Below are positions 35,212 to 44,711 of a DNA stretch of 64,000 nucleotides, in pieces. Below the pieces are notes generated by a model. It saw only the letters and a program-made list of their open reading frames with translations, was not told where the DNA came from and ran no database searches. Numbering within the stretch: position 1 is the first letter of the stretch; each line of letters begins with the position of its first letter. The DNA comes from Hyphomicrobium sp. (GTDB lineage Bacteria > Pseudomonadota > Alphaproteobacteria > Rhizobiales > Hyphomicrobiaceae), in the NCBI RefSeq assembly GCF_019753045.1, contig NZ_JAIELN010000005.1:1-64000 (forward strand), given 5' to 3'. The translations under genes and the position numbers were made by a program.

Positions 35212-37536
35212 TCATGCTCCGCCGGCTATTTGGGCTGCGGCGCGAATTTGATCTGTCGTCATTTCGCGGGATGGTCCGACCTTTATCGGCAATGTCAGCC
35301 GGACCAGGGCGCCGCGCGTTCTCGTATTGCTTACAGGAGCATCCTCAAGGACCAGCGTGCCGCCGTGCTGCTCGACGACTTTCTGCACGATGGCGAGACC
35401 GAGGCCAGTGCCCTTGGCTCTTGTCGTAACATAGGGTTCCAAAAGCTTCGCACGATTTTGTTTCGGCAGACCGATGCCGTTGTCGATGACTTCGATCGCG
35501 ACGCGGTCGGTCAGGGGTACCAGCCGCACCTCGATCTCGCCCTTATAGCCGGGCGGACGGCCTTGTGCTTCGCCGTAAGATTCAATCGCCTCGGCTGCGT
35601 TCTTGATGAGATTGGTGACGGCCTGCGAGATCAGCCGTAGGTCGAAATGCGCAGTGACGGGGCGATCCGGCAGCACGAGCTTGAAGTCGATGTCCTTGTG
35701 GCCTTCCCGGAAAAGGACGGCGGGCTCTTGGACCGCGAGTTTCAGATCCTGATCGGCCATGACCGGCTGCGGCATGCGCGCGAACGATGCAAACTCGTCG
35801 ACCATGCTTTTGATCTGACCGGTCTGGCGTTCGATTGTCTGCGTCAGCGTTTCGAACAGCTCGCGGTTGTCGCCGATCTGCGTTCCGAACTTCCGGCGCA
35901 GGCGTTCGGCTGAAAGTTGTATCGGCGTAAGAGGGTTTTTGATTTCGTGCGCGATGCGTCGCGCGACGTCCGCCCAGGCGCTCGTTCGTTGGGCCTGGAC
36001 GAGTTCGGAGATGTCATCGAACGTGACGACGGAACCGACGTCGCCCTCGCCCGCTCTCTCGTGCGTGATGCGGACAGCGAACGTTCGCTCCTCGTCGCCG
36101 ATCTGCTTTTGGATTTCATACTGCTTGTTCTTCAGACCGGGCTCGTCTGCGGAGGCAAGAATGCAGGCGAACTCCGGAACGACTTCCTTCAGCGGTTTGC
36201 CGACGACTTCCGCACTCGTGAAGCCGACCAAGCGCTCGGCGGAGCGGCTGATGAGGGTGATGCGGTCGGCGCTGTCGAGGCCGATGACGCCCGCGGAGAC
36301 GCCCGACAGGACGGCTTCGATGAAGTTCCGCCGCTCGGTCAATTGCGCGTTGGTGGTGACCAGCGCGTTCTGCTGCTGCTTCAGATCCCGCATCATCACG
36401 TTGAACGTATGCGAGAGGCGCCGCAGATCGCCTTCTCCGCGGATCTCGGGCAGCGCGAATTCGAGATTGCCTTTCGACACTTCTTGCGCGCCTGCGATCA
36501 ACCTTCGGATCGGCGCAACGAACCTGCCCGCAAACCACATGCCGACCCAAATTGCCGCGAGGAGCGACGTCATCGAGATCATGAAGTAGATGAGGCCGTG
36601 GGCGACCTTCAGGCCGCCTTTGGCCTGCCGCAGGCGCGTATACTCATAGACGTTCTGCTCGGTGCTCTGGAGATGGCTGATCACCTTCGGACTGACGCCG
36701 CGTGCGACGTAGAGATAGCGCCCCGGCATGCTGTCGATCTTGGTGATCGCGGAAATCCGATAATCGCTCGACGGTTTCGATAGTGCGACCTGGCCGGATT
36801 CCGCCTGCTGAATTGCTGCGGGCGGCGGCACGACATACGGCAAATTCGGATCATCGAGCGCAAGGACGATCGGCACGCCTTCGCTGTCGATGATGTAGGC
36901 CGACGTCAGATCTCTGAGACCTGCCTGGCCGATGAGAAACTTCTGAAATGCGTCCGGGTCGTCTTTGAGTGTCGCCGCCTCGCCGTTGATGTCGCGGACC
37001 ATGTTGACGATATCGGTCCGGATGATCTGGCTGTGCTCGTCGACGTAAGCTTTCGCGACGTCGTAGGAGTTTTCGACGATGGCGCGTGTCCGCCCTGAGA
37101 ACCAGCCGTCGAGCGAGCGGGAGAATGTCGTCGTCGCGGCGACGGCGAGCAATACGGCCGGCAGCGCGGCGGTGAGCGTAAAAAGGGCGACGATGCGCGT
37201 ATGCAGCCGCGCTCCTGGAACCTTTTGCTTCCACGCGCGGCTAAGGCCGAGCGCTTGCCAGACAATGGTGCCGAACATCGCGACGAGGAGGACGGCATTC
37301 ACCGCCAGCGCCGTCCAGACATATTCGTTGCGCGGCGTTATCGCGGTTAGACCCGTCAGGATGAGATAGCTGACGAGCGCAGACATCAAAGAGAGCAGCA
37401 CGACGCCGAGGCCGAACCAGAATGCCCGGTCGGAGGGGTTCAGCGGTGTTGCTCCTTCCTCGACCAAAGCAGCAGAAGGCACTCTATCGCGCGGGGCGAT
37501 CGTGTCGGCTTTGCCATCGCTGTTGCTGGCGTTCAT
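35212..37536 (-). CDS. ntrY: Nitrogen/redox sensor histidine kinase NtrY
   Basis: A 774-residue membrane kinase. Three N-terminal membrane segments (two between ~38 and 95, one near 130) precede a large periplasmic sensor region. A further membrane helix near residue 320 leads to HAMP (RRLIAGAQEVSKGNLEF), PAS, the phospho-acceptor helix ([21 protein letters not shown]) and the ATPase domain (KGTGLGLAIVQKVVEQHGG). It phosphorylates NtrX. It is separated from ntrC by 247 bases, so ntrYX may have its own promoter there. Confidence 0.95.
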   Translation of the reverse strand: MNASNSDGKADTIAPRDRVPSAALVEEGATPLNPSDRAFWFGLGVVLLSLMSALVSYLILTGLTAITPRNEYVWTALAVNAVLLVAMFGTIVWQALGLSRAWKQKVPGARLHTRIVALFTLTAALPAVLLAVAATTTFSRSLDGWFSGRTRAIVENSYDVAKAYVDEHSQIIRTDIVNMVRDINGEAATLKDDPDAFQKFLIGQAGLRDLTSAYIIDSEGVPIVLALDDPNLPYVVPPPAAIQQAESGQVALSKPSSDYRISAITKIDSMPGRYLYVARGVSPKVISHLQSTEQNVYEYTRLRQAKGGLKVAHGLIYFMISMTSLLAAIWVGMWFAGRFVAPIRRLIAGAQEVSKGNLEFALPEIRGEGDLRRLSHTFNVMMRDLKQQQNALVTTNAQLTERRNFIEAVLSGVSAGVIGLDSADRITLISRSAERLVGFTSAEVVGKPLKEVVPEFACILASADEPGLKNKQYEIQKQIGDEERTFAVRITHERAGEGDVGSVVTFDDISELVQAQRTSAWADVARRIAHEIKNPLTPIQLSAERLRRKFGTQIGDNRELFETLTQTIERQTGQIKSMVDEFASFARMPQPVMADQDLKLAVQEPAVLFREGHKDIDFKLVLPDRPVTAHFDLRLISQAVTNLIKNAAEAIESYGEAQGRPPGYKGEIEVRLVPLTDRVAIEVIDNGIGLPKQNRAKLLEPYVTTRAKGTGLGLAIVQKVVEQHGGTLVLEDAPVSNTRTRGALVRLTLPIKVGPSREMTTDQIRAAAQIAGGA

Positions 37537-37783
37537 CAGTTGTCGACCGATTCAACTATTGCTCTGAATTCGTTCCCAATTGATCGTCCGCCCATTACTG
37601 TGGACGGCATTTCCCGACGCGGTATTTTCGCGCCTGGCGAGCATGCAGCGACGATCACGCTACAGCTGCCCAGACCCAACAGCCTAACTGTGACATTTTC
37701 GCGACGGGTGTGGCGCAGATCAAGCGCCAAACGCGTGTTCGGTCAAGGCCTGTGAATAACTTTTTGGGATACGAACCGGATCG

Positions 37784-39229
37784 TTAGCCTTCGACGGTGC
37801 GAAATACCCGGATATTGAGATCCCGAATGCGCGCGCGCAGCGTGTTGCGGTTGAGGCCGAGAAGCTCGGCTGCGCGAATCTGATTGCCCCGCGTGGCAGC
37901 CAGCGCCGCGCTGAGCAGGGGCTTCTCCACGTCGCGGATGACCCGGTCGTAAAGGCCTGGCGGCGGCAGATCGTTGCCGAACGAAGAAAAATACCGCGAG
38001 AGGTACCGTTCGACGGCTTCTCCGAGATCGCCGCCTTCGGCGCCACCTCCGGCCGGGGCCGAGATGGAGGAGCCGGCAAGCTCCTGTTCGACGATTTGAG
38101 CAGTCAGCGCGTCCTGCGTGTAGAGGGCGACAAGGCGGCGGACGACGTTCTCCAGCTCACGGACGTTTCCGGGCCAAGGATGCGACTTGAGGCGTTCGAT
38201 CGCAGCGCTCTCGATCGACTTCTGTCCGAGGCCTTCCCGCGCGGCCTGCCTCAGGAAGTGGCGAACGAGATCGCCGATGTCTTCGAGCCGCTCGCGAAGC
38301 GGTGGCAGGCGGATCGGCACGACATTCAGCCGGTAGAAAAGATCTTCGCGGAATAGACCCTGTTGAATCTGCGTTTTGAGATCGCGGTGCGTCGCTGCGA
38401 TGATGCGCACGTTCGTCTTGATCGGCGTCCGTCCGCCGACGGTCGTATATTCGCCCTGCTGCAGAACGCGCAGAAGCCGCGTCTGCGCCTCGAGCGGCAT
38501 GTCGCCGATTTCGTCGAGGAAGAGCGTGCCGCCCTCGGCCTGCTCGAAGCGGCCGGGCGTGCGCGTCTGGGCGCCGGTGAAGGCTCCCTTTTCGTGACCG
38601 AAGAGTTCGCTCTCGATCAATTCCCGCGGGATCGCCGCCATGTTGATCGCGACGAAGGGGCCGTGCCGGCGCTTGCCGTAATCATGCAGAACGCGCGCGA
38701 CGAGTTCCTTGCCCGTGCCGCTCTCGCCGTTGATCATGACTGTCAGATCGCTCTGCGTCAGGCGGGCGAGCACGCGGTAGATGTCTTGCATCGGCAGCGA
38801 GCGGCCGATGAGCGGTAGATCATCCGTCTCGCGTTCTGTGTTGACCGTCTGGCGCTTTCGCCCCGGCTCCGACAGCGCGCGCGAAACAACCGCCACGACC
38901 TCATTGAGATCGAAGGGTTTGGGGAGATATTCGAAGGCTCCCTTCTCGGCCGCCGTCAGCGCTGTCATCAGCGTATTCTGCGCGCTCATGACGATGATCG
39001 GGAGATCCGGCCGCAGCTTCTTCATGCGCGGGATGAGATCGAACGCGTTCTCGTCCGGCATGACGACGTCCGTGATGACAACGTCGCCCTCGCCCTGGCT
39101 CACCCAGCGCCACAGCGTCGCCGCGTTGCCGGTCGCCCGGGGCGCGAAACCTGCCCGCGCCAATGCCTGGTTCAACACCGTGCGAATAGCGGTGTCGTCG
39201 TCGGCGATAAGTATGGTGCCTCTGGCCAT
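37784..39229 (-). CDS. ntrC: Nitrogen regulation response regulator NtrC
   Basis: NtrC activates sigma54 promoters under nitrogen limitation. The 481-residue product has a receiver domain ([15 protein letters not shown]), an AAA+ domain with Walker A GESGTGKE and an intact GAFTGA sigma54 contact ([15 protein letters not shown]), and a Fis-type helix-turn-helix ([21 protein letters not shown]). ATG at 39229 shares one base with the ntrB stop (TGATG), so the pair is coupled. Confidence 0.97.
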   Translation of the reverse strand: MARGTILIADDDTAIRTVLNQALARAGFAPRATGNAATLWRWVSQGEGDVVITDVVMPDENAFDLIPRMKKLRPDLPIIVMSAQNTLMTALTAAEKGAFEYLPKPFDLNEVVAVVSRALSEPGRKRQTVNTERETDDLPLIGRSLPMQDIYRVLARLTQSDLTVMINGESGTGKELVARVLHDYGKRRHGPFVAINMAAIPRELIESELFGHEKGAFTGAQTRTPGRFEQAEGGTLFLDEIGDMPLEAQTRLLRVLQQGEYTTVGGRTPIKTNVRIIAATHRDLKTQIQQGLFREDLFYRLNVVPIRLPPLRERLEDIGDLVRHFLRQAAREGLGQKSIESAAIERLKSHPWPGNVRELENVVRRLVALYTQDALTAQIVEQELAGSSISAPAGGGAEGGDLGEAVERYLSRYFSSFGNDLPPPGLYDRVIRDVEKPLLSAALAATRGNQIRAAELLGLNRNTLRARIRDLNIRVFRTVEG

Positions 39230-40395
39230 CAAGTCTCTCTCGTCGTCGGCACGGGAGCTGGCCGCGTGCGTTGCATGGGAAGCAGCACGCGGAAGATCGT
39301 GCGCTTGGGTTCACTTTCACATTCGATGATGCCGCCGTGATCGGCGATGATCTTGGCGACCAGGGCGAGGCCGAGGCCGCTGCCGGACGTCTTCGTGGTG
39401 ACGAACGGATCGAAGAGATGCGGCTTCAAATGATCGGGGATGCCGCAACCGTTATCTTCGATCTGGATCATCAGCGGGAGGCTGACACGTGTATCGGAGC
39501 CAGGAAGCGACAAGCGCACACCCGGCTTGAACGCCGTCTGCATGATGATGCGGCCGGCGTCGGTTCTATCGCCGATGGCTTCCGCCGCATTCTTCAGAAG
39601 GTTGAGAAAAACCTGCACGAGCTTATCGCGATTACCGAGAACGGGCGGCAGCGAGGGATCGTAATCCTCGACGTAGCGGACGTTGCGGCCAAACCCGTGC
39701 TCCGCGATGCGTCGAACATGATTGAGAACGTCGTGAATGTTGACAGCATCCTTCGTGATCGGGCGCTCGTCACCGAACACCTCCATGCGATCGACGAGAT
39801 TGCGAATGCGATCGGTTTCGGAACAGATGAGCTGGGTCAGCGCTCGATCTTCGTCGGACAGAGCGGGCTCCAGCAGCTGGGCGGCGCCGCGGATGCCGGA
39901 CAATGGATTTTTGATTTCGTGCGCCAAGACTCCGGCCATTCCCGATACCGACCGCGCGGCCGCGCGATGCGTCAACTGCCGCTCGATCATTTGCGCCATC
40001 GAGCGCTGCTGGAGCATCAGGAACATGTTGCGCGGCTCTTCCGGCAACGGGCCACCGTAAACATCGACAAGCTTTGCGCCGGAGAAGCGAGGCGTTGCGA
40101 CCTCGATGCCGTATTCGTTGACTGTCGAGCTGGTCGCCTGCACCTGCTCGATCAATCCAAGCAGCGGGCAGCCGAATGCGACGATGTCGGAAATCCGGCT
40201 TCTCGTCAGCGCGGATGCGCTCATCGAGAAAAAAGACTCAGCCGCCGCGTTTGCAAAAACGATGGCTTGATCGTTGCTGATGACGAGGATCGGGTGCGGC
40301 AGCGCACTCAACAGATCCTCGCAATCGACCACTCTGGCAGGAGGCGGCGGCGAGTGACGATCAGATTTGCGTACCGATGCCGACTTGCTACTCAT
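39229..40395 (-). CDS. ntrB: Nitrogen regulation histidine kinase NtrB
   Basis: NtrB phosphorylates or dephosphorylates NtrC according to PII status. The 388-residue soluble protein has an N-terminal PAS domain ([26 protein letters not shown]), the phospho-acceptor His in [20 protein letters not shown] and ATPase boxes ([32 protein letters not shown]). There is no membrane segment. The ATG at 40395 overlaps the dusB stop by 4 bases (ATGA), fixing the start. Confidence 0.97.
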   Translation of the reverse strand: MSSKSASVRKSDRHSPPPPARVVDCEDLLSALPHPILVISNDQAIVFANAAAESFFSMSASALTRSRISDIVAFGCPLLGLIEQVQATSSTVNEYGIEVATPRFSGAKLVDVYGGPLPEEPRNMFLMLQQRSMAQMIERQLTHRAAARSVSGMAGVLAHEIKNPLSGIRGAAQLLEPALSDEDRALTQLICSETDRIRNLVDRMEVFGDERPITKDAVNIHDVLNHVRRIAEHGFGRNVRYVEDYDPSLPPVLGNRDKLVQVFLNLLKNAAEAIGDRTDAGRIIMQTAFKPGVRLSLPGSDTRVSLPLMIQIEDNGCGIPDHLKPHLFDPFVTTKTSGSGLGLALVAKIIADHGGIIECESEPKRTIFRVLLPMQRTRPAPVPTTRET

Positions 40396-41378
40396 GCTGC
40401 GCGGAACTCCGTACAAGAATAAAAAGTCTTGAGGCCGTCGAGCACGCGCTCGGGCTCAAGCATCGTGCAGAGCTTGGCGCGCCACGACTTGACGACTGCT
40501 TCGCTGGCGCCGCTCGTCGCCAAATACCAGCCGACGTGTTTGCGGGCGTTGCGCAGACCGAGGTCCCTGCCGTAGTGGCCGAGCATCGCTTCGACATGTT
40601 CGATGGCGATATCGCGCTGATCGTCGAGCGCCGGATTGCCCGCATCGCGGCCGGTCGCCAAGAAGTTTGCGATCCGACCCGGCATCCAAGGTGCGCCGTA
40701 GGCTCCGCGTCCGACCATCACTCCTCTCGCCCCGGAAGCTTGCAGCGCCTCTGCGGCGTGGACGGGCGAAAGGATGTCTCCGTTGACCAGGACGGGAAGC
40801 GAGGTCGCTTCAACGACGGGGCGCACCGCCGTCCAATCGGCAGTCCCTGTGAAGAACTGACACCTCGTGCGGCCGTGCACCGTGATCAACTTGATGCCTT
40901 CCGCCTCAGCACGCCTAGCGAGTTCAGGGGCGTTGCGGGACTGGTCGTCCCAGCCGAGGCGCATCTTCAGCGTCACGGGAACCTTCACGGCATTGATGAC
41001 CGCTTTGATCAACGCCTGGGCGTGGTCGAGATTGCGCATGAGCGCGGAGCCCGAGAGCTTGCCCGTCACCTCTTTGGCCGGGCAACCCATATTGATGTCG
41101 ATGATGTTCGCGCCCTTCGCTTCGGCGATACGGGCTCCCTCGGCCATCCACCGCTCTTCGCGGCCGGCGAGTTGTACGACGAACGGCGTTAGATCCCGTC
41201 CCTCGACGCGGCGCAGGACATCAAAACGCGATTTCACCAGTTCCTCGCTCGCGACCATCTCGGAAACGACGAGGCTCGCTCCAAGGCGATGGGCAAGGCG
41301 GCGGAAGGGCAGGTCACTCACCCCCGACATGGGGGCCAGGACTGCGGGCGGTGCGCCGTTTACGATGTCTTCCAGCAT
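40392..41378 (-). CDS. dusB: tRNA-dihydrouridine synthase DusB
   Basis: DusB (formerly NifR3 in alphaproteobacteria) reduces uridines in tRNA with FMN. The ATG at 41378 gives 328 residues and the typical start ([15 protein letters not shown]). The catalytic Cys lies in [17 protein letters not shown] and [10 protein letters not shown] bind FMN and tRNA. The frame is open to 41612, but that extension has no family similarity. It heads the dusB-ntrB-ntrC run; a 282-base divergent region separates it from ispDF. Confidence 0.95.
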   Translation of the reverse strand: MLEDIVNGAPPAVLAPMSGVSDLPFRRLAHRLGASLVVSEMVASEELVKSRFDVLRRVEGRDLTPFVVQLAGREERWMAEGARIAEAKGANIIDINMGCPAKEVTGKLSGSALMRNLDHAQALIKAVINAVKVPVTLKMRLGWDDQSRNAPELARRAEAEGIKLITVHGRTRCQFFTGTADWTAVRPVVEATSLPVLVNGDILSPVHAAEALQASGARGVMVGRGAYGAPWMPGRIANFLATGRDAGNPALDDQRDIAIEHVEAMLGHYGRDLGLRNARKHVGWYLATSGASEAVVKSWRAKLCTMLEPERVLDGLKTFYSCTEFRAA

Positions 41379-41500
41379 TTGGTCGAAATCAGCTCCCACC
41401 GTCCTGCCTAATCCATGAGCAGATTGTAGATGTGCCGCGAGTTTGGGCAGCCTATGCGCCGAAAATCGATTTCGCAAGGGTGAACAAGACGTTTCGGAAT

Positions 41501-41545
41501 TGCCGATTTGACGCGGCTGAGCATCTGGCGACCATGAAATCGGCA
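41501..41545. promoter_or_regulatory. Inverted repeat in the dusB-ispDF divergent region
   Basis: TGCCGATTT (41501-41509) and AAATCGGCA (41537-41545) form a perfect 9-bp inverted repeat separated by 27 bases. It lies midway between the divergent starts of dusB (41378) and ispDF (41661). It could be a dimer-binding operator. It does not resemble the NtrC consensus (GCAC-N5-TGGTGC type). Confidence 0.35.
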
Positions 41546-41660
41546 GTTTCGGTTTCACGGCGGCCAGTCCAGCGGGCAACAGGGTGTTGCGAAAGCTTGC
41601 GGCAGCGGGCACGGAAGGCCTGGGTTTTCAACCATAGAGCATTTCCAGGGAGATCGTATC

Positions 41661-42851
41661 TTGCGCATTGCCGCTTTGATCGTCGCGGCCGGTCGGGGGA
41701 CGCGCGCAGCTTCGGGCCAGGGCGCCGGTCCGAAGCAGTATGCAGCCATCGGAGGTAGAACTGTCCTCACCCGCGCGATCGACGCCTTCGCGCGGCATCC
41801 GGAGATCACCGAGGTCAAGGTCGTCATCCATGCTGACGATGGCGAGTTGTACGAGCGCGCCACGGCGGGATTTGGCTTCGGAAAGCTCTCACCCGCCGCC
41901 ATTGGCGGCGCCAGCCGGCAAGCCTCCGTTTTACGCGGTCTCGAGGCTTTGGCTGACGCTGCTCCCGACGTCGTCTTGATCCACGACGCCGCGAGGCCGT
42001 TCGTATCGTCAAAAACAATATCCAACGTCATTGCAGCGCTTCGCGAGCGGCCCGCGGCCTTGGCAGCGCTGCCGGTCACCGACACTCTGAAGCGGACTTC
42101 CGCGAAAGGCGTTGTAACGGAGACTGTCGCCCGCGCTGGACTATGGCGCGCGCAGACGCCCCAAGGTTTTCAATTCGCGCCTATCATCGCCGCCCACCGT
42201 GAGGCAGCGAAGAAGAACTTGGACACGTTCACCGACGATGCCGCGATCGCCGAATGGGCCGGTCTCGAGGTGGCCATCGTCGAAGATTCAACCGGCAATA
42301 TCAAAATTACAACGGCAGAGGATATCGAATTGGCAGACCGGCAGATGACCAGCGCGCTCGAACCGCGTACCGGCACGGGCTTCGACGTTCACCGCTTCTC
42401 AGAAGGCGACCACGTTTGGCTCGGCGGCGTGAAAATTCCGCACACTCACAAACTCGAGGGACACTCCGACGCCGACGTGGTGCTGCACGCGCTGACTGAT
42501 GCTCTGCTTGGAGCGATCGGAGATGGCGATATCGGTCAGCACTTCCCGCCGTCCGATCCGAAATGGAAGGGCGCGGCGTCGCGGTTGTTTCTCGAGGACG
42601 CCGTTCGCCGCGTTCGCGAGACCGGCGGCCGCATCGGCAACGTCGACGTTACCGTGCTTGCCGAAGCTCCGCGCATCGGACCGCACCGTCCGGCGATGCA
42701 GAGCTTGATCGGCGAAGTCTTAGGTCTTCCGCCGAACCGCGTCGGCATCAAAGCAACGACGATGGAAAGCATGGGTTTCGTCGGGCGCCGCGAAGGCATT
42801 GCCGCAATGGCATCGGCGATGGTCTTTGTTCCGGCTGACGAGGCCAAATGA
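41661..42851 (+). CDS. ispDF: Bifunctional IspD/IspF isoprenoid enzyme
   Basis: A fusion of two steps of the methylerythritol phosphate pathway. The N-terminal cytidylyltransferase (about residues 1-230: AALIVAAGRGTR, VLIHDAARPFV) makes CDP-ME. The C-terminal cyclodiphosphate synthase (from about 236: GTGFDVHRF, then LEGHSDADVVLHALTDALLG) closes the ring. The fusion is typical of alphaproteobacteria. The start is TTG at 41661 with GGGAGA about 8 bases upstream; no ATG fits. It overlaps the next gene by 4 bases. Confidence 0.96.
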   Translation: MRIAALIVAAGRGTRAASGQGAGPKQYAAIGGRTVLTRAIDAFARHPEITEVKVVIHADDGELYERATAGFGFGKLSPAAIGGASRQASVLRGLEALADAAPDVVLIHDAARPFVSSKTISNVIAALRERPAALAALPVTDTLKRTSAKGVVTETVARAGLWRAQTPQGFQFAPIIAAHREAAKKNLDTFTDDAAIAEWAGLEVAIVEDSTGNIKITTAEDIELADRQMTSALEPRTGTGFDVHRFSEGDHVWLGGVKIPHTHKLEGHSDADVVLHALTDALLGAIGDGDIGQHFPPSDPKWKGAASRLFLEDAVRRVRETGGRIGNVDVTVLAEAPRIGPHRPAMQSLIGEVLGLPPNRVGIKATTMESMGFVGRREGIAAMASAMVFVPADEAK

Positions 42852-43468
42852 GCGAGGCACCCAATCCTGCTGCCGACGACATCGCAACGAATGCTCGTCT
42901 GCGCACGACGGTCAGGAACGTTGCGGCGCTCAATCTCGGATATTTCGGGATCGAGTTTGCCGTGGCTGTCGCGATCGGATCCGTCTCGCTCTTTGCCGAC
43001 AGCGTCGACTTCCTCGAGGATGGCGCGATCAATCTGCTTATCCTCGCCGGCTTGGGTTTCAGCGCTGCTCGCCGAGCCAAGCTCGGGATGCTCCTTGCAG
43101 TGATTATTCTCGTTCCGGGTCTTGCGACGCTCTGGACGGCTTGGCAGAACTTTGCAGACGTGCGCGTTCCGGATGCGGTCCCGCTCAGCCTCACCGGGTT
43201 GGGTGCGCTTGCCGTCAATGCCTTCTGTGCGTGGCTTCTCGCGCCGTTTCGAGCGGGAGGCGGCAGCTTGACCAAAGCAGCGTTTCTGTCGGCGCGTAAC
43301 GATGTGGCCGCGAACATCGCAATTGTGTTCGCCGGACTTTTGACTGCAGGAACGGCCTCCCGCTGGCCGGATCTCATCGTTGGCCTTGGCATCGCGGCAC
43401 TGAACGCCGGAGCAGCCGTCGAAATCTATCAGGCCGCCCGGGATGAACACGTTTCGGCCAAACCGTGA
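42848..43468 (+). CDS. CDF-like cation transporter (membrane domain only)
   Basis: A 206-residue membrane protein with about six helices. It contains SLFADSVDFLEDGAINLLIL and SARNDVAANIAIVFAGLLTAG, the two helices that carry the metal site in cation diffusion facilitators (Asp and nearby acidic residues). It lacks the cytoplasmic C-terminal domain of full CDF proteins (about 300 residues). Metal specificity is unknown. The ATG overlaps the ispDF stop (ATGA), so it is translated with it. Confidence 0.75.
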   Translation: MSEAPNPAADDIATNARLRTTVRNVAALNLGYFGIEFAVAVAIGSVSLFADSVDFLEDGAINLLILAGLGFSAARRAKLGMLLAVIILVPGLATLWTAWQNFADVRVPDAVPLSLTGLGALAVNAFCAWLLAPFRAGGGSLTKAAFLSARNDVAANIAIVFAGLLTAGTASRWPDLIVGLGIAALNAGAAVEIYQAARDEHVSAKP

Positions 43469-43625
43469 TTACCGGGTTGCATGCCTCCATCAATTCGTCT
43501 CGCCAACGAACTTGATGCTGCCTTGCAACGGCTTTCTTCGTTGACCCTCAAGGCAGAATCGCGGCATCAAATGGTTAAGTGGTTGTATTGCCACGACCCA
43601 CGAAAGTGCTCATACGGGAGCCGAT

Positions 43626-44111
43626 ATGAACATCATGCCCCAAAATCTAGAACGCAAGCCTGTCGACGACGCCATCAGCACAATCGCTGAGGCGCAATCG
43701 GAGATGTGCTTAGCGACCCGTGTGCGTCAGCTTTCGCGGATCGTCACGAGGGTTTACGACGATGCCTTGCGCCCACTCGGCATCACCGCGAGCCAGTATA
43801 CGTTGCTAGCCCAGCTGGCTTCTCGTGACGGGATCACGGCCGTCGAGATCGGTCACGAACTCGACATTGAAAAATCGACTCTCTCTCGCAACTTGAAGCG
43901 ACTCCTGGCACTTGGCCATATCATCATGGATCCTCCCGCCGGACGGCGGGGACGCGGCTTGCACCTTACGCCCAAAGGTCAAGCGGTCCTGAAGGATGCC
44001 TACCCGATTTGGCAAGATGCCCAGAAGCGTACTGTCGGGGCCATGGGTTCCGATAGCCGGTCCGTCCTCGATAGCCTGCTTTCACATGCTGAGGTCTTAG
44101 CCGCGGCTTGA
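43626..44111 (+). CDS. MarR-family transcriptional regulator
   Basis: A 161-residue winged-helix regulator. The recognition region (ITAVEIGHELDIEKSTLSRNLKRLLALGHI) and wing (DPPAGRRGRGLHLTPKG) are typical of MarR proteins. CGGGAG lies upstream of the ATG. A partial dyad GTGG-N8-CCAC about 40 bases before the start might be its own operator. Targets are unknown; a terminator separates it from pncC. Confidence 0.88.
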   Translation: MNIMPQNLERKPVDDAISTIAEAQSEMCLATRVRQLSRIVTRVYDDALRPLGITASQYTLLAQLASRDGITAVEIGHELDIEKSTLSRNLKRLLALGHIIMDPPAGRRGRGLHLTPKGQAVLKDAYPIWQDAQKRTVGAMGSDSRSVLDSLLSHAEVLAAA

Positions 44112-44157
44112 TCAGCCAAGCCGTTTGCACATTCTTCTCTCTCTGGATAGCTTTGTC

Positions 44158-44195
44158 GGGGAGTGCTTCATCTGAAGCGCTCCCCTCCTTCTTTT
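44158..44195 (+). terminator. Rho-independent terminator of the MarR gene
   Basis: GGGGAGTGCTTC (44158-44169) pairs with GAAGCGCTCCCC (44174-44185) over 12 positions with one G-T pair and a 4-base loop. TCCTTCTTTT follows. It lies between the MarR gene and the next start, and rules out start codons for pncC inside the stem. Confidence 0.8.
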
Positions 44196-44219
44196 GGGAG
44201 CAATGGCGAGGCTTCCCGC

Positions 44220-44711
44220 GTGTTTCCACCTGACGTACTCGATGATGCGCGCCGGCTCATTGCCGCTCTCAGGGCCAAGCGGCGAATGCTGGCGACGGCG
44301 GAGAGCTGCACGGGCGGCCTCGTCGCAAGCGCGATTACGGCCATCGCGGGGTCGTCGGACGTATTTTTCGGTGGCTTCGTCACATACGCCGACGATGCGA
44401 AGTCAAGCATGATCGGGGTCGATAGCGGGCTCATCCAGCGCTACGGCGCCGTCAGCGAGGCGGTCGCCCATGCCATGGCGGACGGCGTCGTCCAGACGAC
44501 GGGCGTGGATCTGGCCGTTTCCATCACGGGCATCGCCGGGCCCGGCGGCGGCAGCCCGCACAAGCCCGTCGGGCTGGTTTACATCGGGATCGCTTCCGTG
44601 TTCGACGCTCCGCTCGTCGAACGCCATATGTTCGGCGAGGTTGGGAGGGACGAGGTTCGCCTCGCGAGCCTCCGGGCGGCCCTCAGGATGCTTCTAGAGG
44701 TGGCTGCATGA
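44220..44711 (+). CDS. pncC: Nicotinamide-nucleotide amidase (CinA C-terminal domain)
   Basis: A 163-residue stand-alone CinA C-terminal domain that deamidates NMN to nicotinate mononucleotide in pyridine-nucleotide salvage. The catalytic serine is in TAESCTGG, and ITGIAGPGGGSPHKPVG is the family signature. The frame is open to 44163, inside the upstream terminator. GTG at 44220, with GAGG 8 bases before it, is preferred. The MoaB-like N-terminal domain of full CinA is absent. It overlaps the pentapeptide gene by 4 bases. Confidence 0.9.
   Translation: MFPPDVLDDARRLIAALRAKRRMLATAESCTGGLVASAITAIAGSSDVFFGGFVTYADDAKSSMIGVDSGLIQRYGAVSEAVAHAMADGVVQTTGVDLAVSITGIAGPGGGSPHKPVGLVYIGIASVFDAPLVERHMFGEVGRDEVRLASLRAALRMLLEVAA

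Noticed and set aside
39271-40422. A 383-codon plus-strand frame opposite ntrB
   Set aside because: Antisense shadow. ntrB has all kinase motifs and overlapping junctions with dusB and ntrC.
44163-44219. Upstream GTG start for the pncC gene
   Set aside because: It lies inside the stem of the terminator that follows the MarR gene, and a better ribosome-binding site precedes GTG 44220.
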